DNA from: Stenotrophomonas rhizophila
Lineage (GTDB): Bacteria > Pseudomonadota > Gammaproteobacteria > Xanthomonadales > Xanthomonadaceae
Assembly (NCBI RefSeq): GCF_020857975.1
Contig: NZ_JACWUO010000015.1
Coordinates: forward strand, 21,406 to 85,405
Direction of reading: 5' to 3'
DNA: 64,000 nucleotides
The position numbers were made by a program, and so were the translations under genes. Below, in pieces: positions 28,601-37,930 of this stretch (within the stretch, counting starts at the first letter, position 1; the number at the start of each line of letters is the position of its first letter). Under the pieces are notes generated by a model. The model had not been told where the DNA came from. It ran no database searches and saw only the letters and a program-made list of their open reading frames with translations.

Positions 28601-28976
28601 CGGTGCGCGAGCCCGGCAGGCGGATGCGCCCGCCGCTGTTCTCGATGGTGACCACGTCGCTGCCGGGCAGCGCACGGCCCTGCCCGTCGAGCAACTGCAC
28701 GCGCACATGCACCGCGCTCTGGCCATCGGCCGGCACGCCATCGCGGTCCAGTTCGACCACGATCCGGTCCAGCGTGCCCGGCTGCGCGCTGTCCAGCGCG
28801 CGTGGCGCCGCCTCGGTACTGGCGGCGCTGCGCGGGTACAGGTTGCTGGCCTGGCCCAGCACCGGGGTGAAGCGACCGGGGCTGCCCACGGTCTGCGCCA
28901 TCGCCGGCACGGCGGCCAGCGCGCAGGCCAGTAGACTCAGACGGGGCAGGCGGTACAGCGGCAGGGCGCGGCTCAT
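25620..28976 (-). CDS. large outer-membrane beta-barrel protein with N-terminal Ig-like domain
   Basis: The product is an outer-membrane protein of 1118 residues. A signal peptide (ending AVPAMA-QTV) is followed by an Ig-like, invasin-type segment at about 55-175 (VELDRDGVPADGQSAV, then DVVTIENSGGRI). A connector follows, and from about residue 235 a long run of alternating strands, beginning FFVKGRIKGEYLLTAAYDSD, with an aromatic girdle and many turns, extends to the C-terminus. There is no TonB box or plug domain. The final strand includes GVFLRLRFKFDED. The ATG overlaps the stop of the giant repeat protein gene by four bases (ATGA), so the two are tightly coupled. It may export or display that protein. 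I do not recognise a characterised homologue. Confidence 0.8.
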   Translation of the reverse strand: MSRALPLYRLPRLSLLACALAAVPAMAQTVGSPGRFTPVLGQASNLYPRSAASTEAAPRALDSAQPGTLDRIVVELDRDGVPADGQSAVHVRVQLLDGQGRALPGSDVVTIENSGGRIRLPGSRTDELGPGALDADKLIPGVQLQVVDGVAEFDLLAPHDPQDVLLRVTAGAETAQGSIAFLPEMRELLATGLIEGVVNFGRRNNGGLISPVERNDAFDRDIRRWERQFNSGKANAAARTAFFVKGRIKGEYLLTAAYDSDKDTRGRLLRDIQPEEFYPVYGDSSLRGFDARSAERLYVRIDNQRSYLLYGDFQTGDGLATATGIGGSGALPQRSLGSYNRTATGLGWHFESERVRSNVFAIQDSLRQVIEEFRSQGSGPYALRNNAVLEGSERVEVVVRDRNQPTRIVSVRSLARLVDYSFEPFSGRILLNQFLPAFDSDLNTVSLRITYELDQDTEKFWVVGADAQVKLTDRFEVGAAAVEDRNPYAEFKMGSANASYRFGDNTLLVAEFARTRSEVNTNTINQVTSQGLKDVSGEVEGDAWRLEFAHDGARLDARLFAARTDPAFNNPAAPLYGGRGEYNARLGWRVGPRLELYVEGLRSEDRNPDGGKRDAGGAGVRVNASERLTVDLGVRSIRETIGVTSPWSSGAPFGNAGGLTGGFASGSGGGALGYGQQALDPLTGLMVINGSSSGSPLTSDLPVGTELESDSARIGLGYRLSDRLSAGAEVERSVSGEDRKRLAAGLDYQVFERSRVYGRYEKQTGLTSAYGITTTDREADALVFGVDSTYLRDTQTFSEYRLRDSISGRDVQAASGIRNTWDIAEGLRLGSSAEHVKVIDGSAGDSTGLALALDYSANPLWRGAVRVEHRISDDVPDTDSNEAFNTTLVQAMLARKLSRDWTLLARNYLLSTRYDARGDVLQDRFQLGVAYRETDRNRVNALARYEYKLERDESGLTLSDGRPVDGSSQDVRTRAHIVSTHADWHPSRPWWLTGRIAGKWQQDQFAYGDGSRVNSRFHAVLLSGRVVYDITENWDIGVLGSTFRGQSKANQYAWGVEVGRLLRQNLWLSAGYNWTGFSGDRDLNGYEYTQQGVFLRLRFKFDEDLFRPDPVRYRDPAR

Positions 28977-31900
28977 GGCTGGCCCTCGCTGGCAGCGCCT
29001 GCAGCAGGCGGGGTGGCTCTGGGTTGCACGATCGGTCTCTGGTTGGCCGAGTCGGTCGCCTGTTGCGGCGCCCGCGCGGGCTTGCTGTCAAAGCGCAGCG
29101 GCGCCTGGCCGGCTTCGGTTTCCGGCGCGCGCACCTCGCCCTGGGTGCGGCGGGCCTTGACCTGCTCCAGCACCGGGTTGGCGCAACTGCCTTCGATGAA
29201 ATCGGCGCGGTGCAGTTCGCCGTTCTTGAGATCCAGCAACAGGCTGTCGGCGTCGCCAAGGTTGCGGTTGCTGCTGGTGGTCAGCCGCGCGCCCAGCGGC
29301 AGCGTGCCGGCATCGACCTTCAGCGTGTGGCTCTGCGGCGGCAGGCCGCAGTAGCTGTACTTGCCTTCCGAATCGCTGATCACCCAGGTGCCGTCGGAGA
29401 AGTACAGGCGCACCCCGGGGATGCCCAGTTCCTCGCGGTCCTGCAGGTGGTTGTTGTTGCAGTCCACGAACACCTTGCCAAGCACGCAGGCCTGGTCGGT
29501 GAACACGCCACCGGTGACCCGCACGCGGTATTCGGCACGGTTGGACGGCAGCGCGCCGGGCAGCGGGGTGAGGCTGGCGGTGCTGATGCAGCCGCCGTCG
29601 AAGCCGCAGCCGAAGGCCTGGGCGCGGTTGATGCCATCGCCCTGCTGCGCGCCCACGCCAACCCGCACGCGGTAGGTCAGCACGATCTGGCCGCCGACGC
29701 TGATCGGGCCCAGGCTGAAGCCCAGCAGCGGGCCCGGCCTGCCATGCGGGTCGGCCAGCGCGCGGCCGTCGGCGCGGGCGGTGCCGTCGATGTAGGTGAA
29801 GCCGCGCGGCAACCGGTCGATCACGTTGAGCGCGCGCAACGCACTGCCGGCGGTCTGGCGCACCGTGATGGTGTACTGCACGGTGTCGCCGATCTCGGCG
29901 GTCTGGCGGTCGCCGCTCTTGCTGATCGCCAGCCCCGTCGCCACCGCAGTATCCAGCGGCAGGTGGTTGTGCACGATCGACGCGGTCGCCGAACCGGCGA
30001 ACAGGCCCAGGTAGTACTGCGTGGCCGGACCGACCGCGCCGGTCGGCGCACGGGTGTTGGGCTGCACCGCATGGTTGGCGCCGCCATTGCCCACCGGCGA
30101 CAGCGCACCGGTCTGCGGCGGAATCAGGCTGGACACGAACTGGTAGCCGCCCGGCGGGGTCACGCTGAGCTGGAACTCGCAACGCGGCGGCGCGGCAGCG
30201 CCGAAGGCGAACTGGTAGAAGCCCTCGCTGCCCACCGTCATCGAGATCGTGTTGCCTTCGATGCGGTAACCGCCGCTGCCGGCGTTGAGCACGGCGGTGC
30301 GTGGGTCGTAGCCGGCGCAGACGCCGACCGGTGCCAGGGTCACGATCGACCCGGGCACTGGATCGCGCGAAACCGCGTCATAGACCACCCCGGACGGATC
30401 CACCGGCAGGCTCTGCTGCGGCAGATGCTGGCCCGGCTGCAGCACCACTTCCAGCAGGCTGCTGCCGTTGTCGTTGCGCTGGCAGGCACTGCTGCCGGCC
30501 CTTGCGATCGCCCCGTCGGCGTCACAGCTGGCCTGGACGCCGGCGATGGTTTCGCGGGTGACCGGGTGCGGCCAGACGATGTTCGAGCGCGGGTCGCGGA
30601 AGCGGATGTTCCACTTCACCCCCGGCAGCACGTCGTTGAAACGGTAGCTGCCGTCGGCAGCGGTGGGCATGCTGGCCACGACGTCGCCAGTAGCCGGGTC
30701 GACCAGTTCGACGGTCCATGCCGGCAGGCGCTGGTCGCCGCCATCGAGCAGCTGGTCATCGCTGCCCACGTCGTACCACACGGTACCGCCGACCGAGGCG
30801 CTGAGCTGCACGCGGTTGGGCACCCGGCACGCGTTCTGGGTGATCGCCGGGTCGCACTCGGGCAGCGTGGTGACATCGCCGTCGAAGGCCGCGCGTTCGG
30901 TCGGGCTGGGCGCATGCGGGCCATCTTCGCCGCCGCCTTCGACCAGCACCGCGTTGTGCACGGTGCTGCCATTGGCCGCGCCGGCACCGACCAGCACCTT
31001 GACCGTGATCGCGTCGGGCAGGGTCGCACCGGCACCGATCACGGTGCTGGCACGGCAGACGAAGCGGTCTGCACCCACCGCGCCCTGGCACTGCCAGCCG
31101 TTGCCGGCCGGGGTGTCCAGCAGGGTCAGGCCGGCCGGCAGGCGATCGTGCACCTCATAGCCGGCCAGGGTCTGGCGCGGGCCGATGTTGCGCACCTGGA
31201 TCTGGTATTCGGCCGGGTGGTTGACCGTGAATACCACCGTGGTGGCACGCTTGCTGACCACCAGGTCGGGGGTATCGGCCACTTCGCCGAAGTTGTTGTG
31301 GATGGACTGCATGCCGGTGCCGAGCACGATCTGGCTGATCGCCGAAGGCACCGTGCTGCGGTCGGTGGCCACGCCCACGGCACTGCCCTGGACGGTGCCC
31401 GGGCTGGTGATGCCGTTGGTGGTATAGGCCGGCTGGTCCGGCTCGGTGACCACGTAGCTGCCCGGGCGCAGGTTGGGGAAGCTGTACTGGCCCTGCGCAT
31501 CGGTGCGGGTGGTGAGGCTGACCGCCTGGCCGGCGTGGTCGGTGCCGGTCAGCACGACCGGCACATCGGCGATACCGGTTTCGTCGGCGTCGATGCTGCC
31601 GTTGTCGTTGTTGTCGTAGTAAACCCGGCCGCTGATCGAGGCGATCGGGATTTCGCCGAAGTTGTAGGCGCTGGCCAGTTCGTTGTTGCCCAGCACGATC
31701 GCGCTGATCGCCGAGGGCACGGTCTCCACGCCGGTGGCGGTGCCGCCCTTGTCGCCAGGCACGGTGGTGCCGTTGAGGGTATCGGCCGGCTGGGTCGGTT
31801 CGGTCACCACATAGGTGCCCGGCAGCAGCCCGACGAAGGCATAGCTGCCATCGGCGGCGGTGGTGGTAGTCAGGCGCACCGGCTGGCCGTTGCGGTCGGT

Positions 31901-34900
31901 GCCGGTGAGCACGATCTCCACCGCGTCCAGGCCGGTTTCGCTCGGGTCGATCAGGCCGTCGTTGTCCAGGTCCAGCCAGACCCGGCCGGCGATCGAGCTG
32001 CCGTTGGGGTTTTCGCCGAAGTTGAAGTCCACCGCATCCAGCCCGGTGCCCAGATCGATCCGCGACAGGCGGTCGGTGCTGGCCGCATCCGGGCCACCCG
32101 GTGCCGCCACAGCGGTGCCGGCCACGCAGTCGCCGGCCGCACAGGCGGCGCCACCGATGGTGCCGGCGGTCACCGCGCCGGGGCGGTTGGTATACGGGCC
32201 GGTGGGCAGCGGTTCGCGCACGCTGTACAGCACGTGCGGGTCCAGGTCGCTGAAGCGGTACTGGCCGTTGCTGTCGGTGGTGGTGGTGAACAGCACCGCG
32301 CCGCTGTTGGCGTCCAGCAGTTCAACCGTGGCGCCGGCGATCGCGCTGTCGGTGCCAATCGTGCGCACGTTGTTGAAGTCCAGGTCCACATACACATGGC
32401 CGGACAGGCTGGGGCGGCGCACTTCGGGGAAGTTGTAGCGCAGCGCGACCGCACCTTCGCTGCCGATGGTGCCGCCGGGCACGGCGACGGCCGCGCCGAG
32501 CAGGGCCACGTACTGGCTGTCCGGGTTGCCGGCGCGGTAGCTGTCGGGATCGAAGCTGGCTGCGGCACTGCCGCTGGCCGGCGGGTCGAAGCCACCGTTG
32601 GCGTAGCCGCTCGGCTGGACTTCCAGCACGGTGTAGCCGCTGGCATCGGACGGGGCCAGGTTGTCGAAGCGGTAGTCGCCGTTGGCATCGGTGGTGACGG
32701 TGCGGTTGACCGGCTGGCCATACGCATCGGTACCGCTGAGGCGGATCGACACGCCGGCGATGCCGGCTTCGCCCGGCTGCGGGATGCCGCCATTGCCGGC
32801 GCTCTGGTCGCTGTCGACGAAGACCTTGCCCGACAGCGACAGGTTGACCACGTCCAGCGGCACGGTGACGGTGTTGTTGGTGGGCGTCTCGTCGACCTGT
32901 TCGGTGGTGACCGCGGCCTGGTTGTTCGAGGTACCGCGCGGTGCGGTGCTGCCGGCCGGCAGCTGCGGCCACATCGCCGGCACCAGGATGCGGACCTGGC
33001 CGGGCGTGCCGTTGGCATAGGTGGTATCGCCCACCTCGCAGGTGATCACGCGGTCGAGCACGGCGCAGGTGCCGGTGCCGTCGGGCGTGGCGCCGGCGTA
33101 GGCCGGGCCCTGCTTCTGCCAGGTGACCGCGCCGGTGACCTGCACGCCGGCCGGCAGCGTATCGACCACCACGGTGCCGGTGCCACGCGCCTGCGAGGCC
33201 GCGCTGCGGTCCTTGGACAGGCTCTGGCCCGGACCATTGTTGATGCCGGTGATGACATACCAGAACGGCTGCTGCACGGTCACGCTGGCCACGCTGGCCG
33301 GCAATGCCGCGCTCGGCGCCGACGGCGGCAGCACGCTGACCATGGTCTTGCTCACCGCCACGTCCGAACGCATGAACACGCTGGTGGTTTCGGTGGTGCT
33401 GTTGTCGGCGCCGTTGGCATCGCCTGCGGTCAGGTCGCTGCCCTGGCGGGTTTCGGCCGAATGCACCAGCGCGGTATTGCGCAGGGTGTCGCCGCCGCCG
33501 CCGGGGGCGGTGTCGTAGCGATAACGCAGGAACAGCTCGCTGTTGGCGCCGGCGGCAACCGTGCCCGGCTCGTCGCTGCCATTGAAACCGGCCCCGGGCA
33601 TCAGGCAGTTCAGCACCAGCGCGCTGCTGCCATCGCCGGTGAACGGATTGGTGCCGCTGTCCACGCTGCAGCCGGCGCTGCTGAAGGTGCCGGTCGCCGT
33701 CGCCGAGACGCCGATGAAGGTCACCGTGCGCCCGGCCGGCGGCACCATGCTGTCGCGGATGCGGGCGTCGCTGGCCAGCGACGGGCCCTGGTTGGTCACC
33801 TGCACGCGGTAGGTGAGGTAGTTCCTGCTCGGGTCCTGCGGATCGAAGCCGAGCGGATCCACGCCACCGGCGAAGCCCTGGTCGTTCTTCTGCACCAGCA
33901 GGTCGACCCGGCCTTCGCCGAAGGTCAGCCGCGCGCTCTTGGTGTCGTCGGCGGCGGTGGCCACCAGGTTGTAGTTCCAGTCGCCGTCGGCATCGCTGCC
34001 GGTGGCGCCAGCGGGGAAGCTGAAAGCGGCGACGTTGTCGAACACGCGCCCGGTGTTGCTGGCATTGACGTTGGGGCGGATGCTCAGGTTGACCGTATTG
34101 ACCGCACCGTTGGCCAATGCGACTGCCGGGCAGGTCAGGGTCAGGTTGCGCGGGTTGGCTGCATCGGTGTTGCGGTAGGAGATGCCGCCGGCGGTGTTGC
34201 TGGCGGTGATGCCCGGATCCATCGCGCTGATCGTGCAGGCCTGGTTGTTGGACGCCAGCCGCGCGCTGACCAGCACAAAGCCGCTGTCGCCGGCCGGCAG
34301 GGTGAAGGTATCGGTGAAGACCACCTGCGGGATCGCCGACGGGCCCTGGTTGCGGTACTGGATGCGGTAGTCGGCGACCACGCCGGCACGGCCGCTGTTG
34401 TCGCCGCTGGTGATCACCTTCTGCTCGGTCTGCAGATTGGCCACGCGGTCCACGCGCAGCCAGTCGGTGGCGTAGTTGTCCGCCCAGTCGGCCTCACCGA
34501 CCGAACCATTGATCCGGCCGTCCACGCCGACGCCGGCCTGGTTGCAATGGAAATGCCCGCTGCCCGGCACCGTGCCGTTGGCCGCGCAGGCGCTGTTGGC
34601 GGTATTGCCGGCGGTCTTGCCGACGCTGTCGAACAGGAACCCGGGGCTGTTGTCGGCGTTGTGCAGGCGCAGCCGGATCACCGCGCTGGCATTCTGCGCC
34701 AGCACCACCGCGCCCGATTCGCAGATCAGGCTGCCGGCATTGATCCGGCACTGGCCGGCCGGCCAGCCGGCCGGTGCGACCACATCGACCTTGGTGCGGT
34801 CGTTGTCCAGGTAACCGGGCAGCGGGTCGTTGACCACCACGCCGGCGGTGGCGGCGCCGCTGTTGCGCACGGTCAGCAGGTATTCGGCCCAGGTCTCGGT

Positions 34901-36841
34901 GACACCGACGACCTTGCCGCCACCGCTCTGGGTACTGGCCAGCTTGGTGATCGACAGGTTGGCCGCATCGTCGGTGGCGCGGATGCCGATGCCGGCGCAG
35001 TCGTTGCTGGAAATCTTGTCCAGGTTGATGCCGCTGTCGGTGGTCGGCTCGGCCGACGCCGGGCCGCCGGCCGGGGTCGAGCCCCCGGTGCAGGCGTTGT
35101 TGGTCAGCACGCCCGGCGCGCGTGCGCGGGTGGTCATGCTCAGGGTGGCGAACGCATTGGCATCGTTGCTGCCGGCGGCGACCGCTACCGGGTAGGTGCC
35201 CACGTAATCGCAGGTCACCACCTGCCGGGTGCCCGGGGTGTAGGCAGCCGGCAGCACCGAACAGCTGAACGGCCCGCTGGCGCCGATGAATTCCTCACCG
35301 TCGGCCAGCACGTCCACGATCTGCGCATTGGCGGTGATCCGCGCCGGCCCGTTGTTCCACAGCCGCAGCGTGGAGGTCATGTTGCTGGCGGCGGTGGTGC
35401 CGACCGGCACCACCTCGGTGTTGTTGTTGCTGCCGCGCTTGGTCTTGGACAGGCGCAGGTCGGCACCGTCGGCGAGCACGGTCAGCGCGGTGGTGGCGAC
35501 GTTGTTGTTGGTGCCGTTGCTGGCGTCGTTCGGGTCGGGGGTGGCCGCCGACTGGATCTGCGCGGTGGCCTGGAAGCTGCCCGGGGTGGGCGGCGCGTTG
35601 GCCAGGATGCGCAGGATTTCCTTGGCACCGCTGGGCATCGCGCCGCTGCGGGTGCAGGTGAAGGTGGTGGCGCTGGCGTTGTTGCAGGTCCAGCCGTTGG
35701 GCAGGCTGGCCGTGCCGGTGAAGCTGAAGCCGGCCGGCAGTACGCCGCTGACGCTGACCCCGCTGGACGGCTCCGGGCCGAGGTTGTCGGCGGTCAGGGT
35801 GAAGGTCACCGGGGCGTCGGTGGCCGCCGGTGCCGGCGTGGCGACCATGCTCACGGTGACATCGGCGCCGGTGGTGATCAGCGTATCGGCTGTGTCCACG
35901 TCGTTGTCCGGGCGCGGGTCCGGGGTGCCGCCGGCGACCACGCGCGCGGCGTTGGTGACCGAACCGCTGGCCACGTTGGCCTTGGCGCGGAAACTGAAGG
36001 TGGCGGTCTGGCCGTTGGTCAGCGCGCCGCTGTGGGTGGCGGTGGTGGTGCCGGCATTGAACGTCCAGCCGCTGCCGCTGAAGCTGCCCGGCACTACGCT
36101 GAAGCCGGCCGGCAGGGTGTCGATGACGCGGAAATTGGTCGAGGTGCTCGGCCCCAGGTTGCGCACCGCCAGGGTATAGGTGACTTCGCCGCCGGCGATC
36201 ACCGTGGCCGGGCTGGCGCTCTTGGTCAGGGCCAGGTCGGCCGCCGCGGTCAGGGTGGTGTTCTGCTCCAGCCGGTTGTTGGACGGGTTGCTGTCGCCGG
36301 CGAAGAACGCATCGCTGCTGTCCAGGCTGGTGACCGGGGTGGTGGTGGCCGGCAGCGCGGACTGGATGCCGATCGCCGCCGCTACCTGGGTGGTGCCCGG
36401 GGTCACGCCCTGGGTATCGACCATCAGCTTGAAGGTGCGGCTGCCGTTGCCGGGGAAACTGGCATAGCGGCAGACGATGCGGGTGGCGGTCTCGGCGGTA
36501 CAGTCGCTGGGCAGCTGGTAGCTGCGTGTGCCGGCCGGCAGGTCGAACACCGCCGCGACGCTGCTGGCCGCGCTGCTGTCGCTGTTGGACAGGGTGACGT
36601 CGTAGACCACGATCGCACCGACCGGTGCCGGATCGCTGCCGGCGTTGCCCGATGCCGAGCCATCGCCAAGCAACCAGCCGCTGGTGGAATCGGACAGCTG
36701 CGACACGCTGAGGTTGGCGGCCAGTGCCGCCGGCGCCAACAGGCAGTTGGCCAGCAACAGCCAGGCGCAGGCGCGCCACGACCGACCCCACGACGATGCG
36801 ATGCCTGCGACGGCATCCGTCCGAACCTGCTGCTTGTGCAC
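28973..36841 (-). CDS. giant secreted DUF11 / SdrD-B repeat protein
   Basis: This 2622-residue exported protein starts at a GTG (36841) with GGGGA eight bases upstream. The signal peptide core WLLLANCLLAPAALA ends near residue 42. From about 45 to 1300 there are successive DUF11-type domains (for example VTYTLAVRNLGPS near 215 and VTFTLTADNLGPE near 335). From about 1330 to 1810 come four SdrD-B/Cna-B-like domains (GKVFVDSD, GHVYVDLD, GRVWLDLDNDG, GRVYYDNNDNG). More DUF11 and B-like domains follow, the last at about 2450 (GKVFVDCNNNHLQDREE). The tail is Pro/Ala/Gln-rich. There is no LPxTG, autotransporter or type I signal. The role is probably surface or adhesive, with export dependent on the downstream barrel; both points are inferred. 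Confidence 0.85.
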   Translation of the reverse strand: MHKQQVRTDAVAGIASSWGRSWRACAWLLLANCLLAPAALAANLSVSQLSDSTSGWLLGDGSASGNAGSDPAPVGAIVVYDVTLSNSDSSAASSVAAVFDLPAGTRSYQLPSDCTAETATRIVCRYASFPGNGSRTFKLMVDTQGVTPGTTQVAAAIGIQSALPATTTPVTSLDSSDAFFAGDSNPSNNRLEQNTTLTAAADLALTKSASPATVIAGGEVTYTLAVRNLGPSTSTNFRVIDTLPAGFSVVPGSFSGSGWTFNAGTTTATHSGALTNGQTATFSFRAKANVASGSVTNAARVVAGGTPDPRPDNDVDTADTLITTGADVTVSMVATPAPAATDAPVTFTLTADNLGPEPSSGVSVSGVLPAGFSFTGTASLPNGWTCNNASATTFTCTRSGAMPSGAKEILRILANAPPTPGSFQATAQIQSAATPDPNDASNGTNNNVATTALTVLADGADLRLSKTKRGSNNNTEVVPVGTTAASNMTSTLRLWNNGPARITANAQIVDVLADGEEFIGASGPFSCSVLPAAYTPGTRQVVTCDYVGTYPVAVAAGSNDANAFATLSMTTRARAPGVLTNNACTGGSTPAGGPASAEPTTDSGINLDKISSNDCAGIGIRATDDAANLSITKLASTQSGGGKVVGVTETWAEYLLTVRNSGAATAGVVVNDPLPGYLDNDRTKVDVVAPAGWPAGQCRINAGSLICESGAVVLAQNASAVIRLRLHNADNSPGFLFDSVGKTAGNTANSACAANGTVPGSGHFHCNQAGVGVDGRINGSVGEADWADNYATDWLRVDRVANLQTEQKVITSGDNSGRAGVVADYRIQYRNQGPSAIPQVVFTDTFTLPAGDSGFVLVSARLASNNQACTISAMDPGITASNTAGGISYRNTDAANPRNLTLTCPAVALANGAVNTVNLSIRPNVNASNTGRVFDNVAAFSFPAGATGSDADGDWNYNLVATAADDTKSARLTFGEGRVDLLVQKNDQGFAGGVDPLGFDPQDPSRNYLTYRVQVTNQGPSLASDARIRDSMVPPAGRTVTFIGVSATATGTFSSAGCSVDSGTNPFTGDGSSALVLNCLMPGAGFNGSDEPGTVAAGANSELFLRYRYDTAPGGGGDTLRNTALVHSAETRQGSDLTAGDANGADNSTTETTSVFMRSDVAVSKTMVSVLPPSAPSAALPASVASVTVQQPFWYVITGINNGPGQSLSKDRSAASQARGTGTVVVDTLPAGVQVTGAVTWQKQGPAYAGATPDGTGTCAVLDRVITCEVGDTTYANGTPGQVRILVPAMWPQLPAGSTAPRGTSNNQAAVTTEQVDETPTNNTVTVPLDVVNLSLSGKVFVDSDQSAGNGGIPQPGEAGIAGVSIRLSGTDAYGQPVNRTVTTDANGDYRFDNLAPSDASGYTVLEVQPSGYANGGFDPPASGSAAASFDPDSYRAGNPDSQYVALLGAAVAVPGGTIGSEGAVALRYNFPEVRRPSLSGHVYVDLDFNNVRTIGTDSAIAGATVELLDANSGAVLFTTTTDSNGQYRFSDLDPHVLYSVREPLPTGPYTNRPGAVTAGTIGGAACAAGDCVAGTAVAAPGGPDAASTDRLSRIDLGTGLDAVDFNFGENPNGSSIAGRVWLDLDNDGLIDPSETGLDAVEIVLTGTDRNGQPVRLTTTTAADGSYAFVGLLPGTYVVTEPTQPADTLNGTTVPGDKGGTATGVETVPSAISAIVLGNNELASAYNFGEIPIASISGRVYYDNNDNGSIDADETGIADVPVVLTGTDHAGQAVSLTTRTDAQGQYSFPNLRPGSYVVTEPDQPAYTTNGITSPGTVQGSAVGVATDRSTVPSAISQIVLGTGMQSIHNNFGEVADTPDLVVSKRATTVVFTVNHPAEYQIQVRNIGPRQTLAGYEVHDRLPAGLTLLDTPAGNGWQCQGAVGADRFVCRASTVIGAGATLPDAITVKVLVGAGAANGSTVHNAVLVEGGGEDGPHAPSPTERAAFDGDVTTLPECDPAITQNACRVPNRVQLSASVGGTVWYDVGSDDQLLDGGDQRLPAWTVELVDPATGDVVASMPTAADGSYRFNDVLPGVKWNIRFRDPRSNIVWPHPVTRETIAGVQASCDADGAIARAGSSACQRNDNGSSLLEVVLQPGQHLPQQSLPVDPSGVVYDAVSRDPVPGSIVTLAPVGVCAGYDPRTAVLNAGSGGYRIEGNTISMTVGSEGFYQFAFGAAAPPRCEFQLSVTPPGGYQFVSSLIPPQTGALSPVGNGGANHAVQPNTRAPTGAVGPATQYYLGLFAGSATASIVHNHLPLDTAVATGLAISKSGDRQTAEIGDTVQYTITVRQTAGSALRALNVIDRLPRGFTYIDGTARADGRALADPHGRPGPLLGFSLGPISVGGQIVLTYRVRVGVGAQQGDGINRAQAFGCGFDGGCISTASLTPLPGALPSNRAEYRVRVTGGVFTDQACVLGKVFVDCNNNHLQDREELGIPGVRLYFSDGTWVISDSEGKYSYCGLPPQSHTLKVDAGTLPLGARLTTSSNRNLGDADSLLLDLKNGELHRADFIEGSCANPVLEQVKARRTQGEVRAPETEAGQAPLRFDSKPARAPQQATDSANQRPIVQPRATPPAAGAASEGQP

Positions 36842-37044
36842 GACTGTTCCCCTGCTGGCGACAAGGCCGGGGCAACGGCCAATGGTCAGGCACGCATTCC
36901 CCGGCGTTCTGGCGTCCATCGACGACGGACGCGCGGCCTCGGCCGGATGGCCGGAGGCGGCGGGAATTCTGCGCAGCGGACGACACAAAGGCAGTGCCAG
37001 CTGCTCTCGCTGGCTCTCACTTGCTCACGCCAGGCGCCGCCGGC

Positions 37045-37806
37045 TCAGTCGGCGGTCGTGGCCCACAGGTAGCCGGCACCGCGCAGCGCGCGTACCGGCA
37101 AGGTCAGGCCGATGCCACCGCGTACCCGCGCGCGCAGCCGGTGTACCAGCACCTCGAGCCGATGCGGATCGAAGTCCCAGGGCTGGTCGGTGACCGCGGC
37201 GATCAGCGCCTCGCGTTCGACCGGGACGCTGGGCGTGGCCAGCAATGCGCGCAGGAAGCCGCGCTCGGCGCTGGTCAGGGCCAGCACCGCGCCATTGGGT
37301 GCGCACAGGTTCCAGCCATCGGCCTGCAGTTGCCACTGCGCCGCCACCGGTGCCGGCGCGGCGTGGGCGATCGGCAGCGCCGGCCGCAGCCGCCGGCGCA
37401 GACTGGCCAGGGCGGCGGCCAGCAGGTTGCCATCCAGCGGTTTGACCAGGTACACATCGGCCCCCAGCGACAGGCCGTGCGCCATCTCGTGGGTACTGCC
37501 GCGGCCGGTGAGCATCACGATGCCGATATCGGCGATCCGGCGCAGGTGCCGGGCCACGCTGTAGCCATCCTCGCCGGGCAGGCCGACGTCGAGCACCACG
37601 ATGTCGCACTGGCCGACCGCCAGCGCGCGATACAGGGCTTCGGCGCTGTCCAGGCCGAGTACCTCGGCCCCCCGCCAGCGCAGGTCGTCCACCCCCAGTG
37701 CAAGCAGCTCCGGGTCGTCTTCCACCACCCAGACCCGTAATCCCTGCAGTTCCCCACCTGCCGCCGCCGGCATTGCGCCGCGGTCGTCGTTCTGTGTTGC
37801 CACCAC
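37045..37806 (-). CDS. OmpR/PhoB-type response regulator, orphan
   Basis: This 253-residue regulator has a receiver (residues 22-140) with acidic pocket VEDD, phospho-acceptor Asp73 in VVLDVGLPGEDG and Lys122 in LVKPLDG. A winged-helix DNA-binding domain (about 160-250) includes LTSAERGFLRALL and RLEVLVHRLRARV. The start is taken as GTG at 37806, with GGGAGCGGGAC upstream; ATG at 37773 is an alternative. No kinase gene is adjacent. It lies 203 bp upstream of the giant repeat protein gene on the same strand and may control that operon. Confidence 0.85.
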   Translation of the reverse strand: MVATQNDDRGAMPAAAGGELQGLRVWVVEDDPELLALGVDDLRWRGAEVLGLDSAEALYRALAVGQCDIVVLDVGLPGEDGYSVARHLRRIADIGIVMLTGRGSTHEMAHGLSLGADVYLVKPLDGNLLAAALASLRRRLRPALPIAHAAPAPVAAQWQLQADGWNLCAPNGAVLALTSAERGFLRALLATPSVPVEREALIAAVTDQPWDFDPHRLEVLVHRLRARVRGGIGLTLPVRALRGAGYLWATTAD

Positions 37807-37930
37807 GTCTGTCCCGCTCCCCCAGAGCCAGGGCGCAGTCTAGCCGCAGCCTGCCGGTGGACCAAATGCCGATCCACCGACGCGCTGCCGCGCGCCGGCA
37901 GGCCACGGCTAGGGGCCGTGGCCGCGATGG

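Noticed and set aside
29024..37072. Plus-strand open frame of about 2680 codons over the giant repeat gene
   Set aside because: The translation is low-complexity (Gly, Ala, Arg, Val, His), with no domain, signal peptide or ribosome site. It mirrors the minus-strand gene, whose codon pattern and domains are clear. High GC keeps the opposite frame open.
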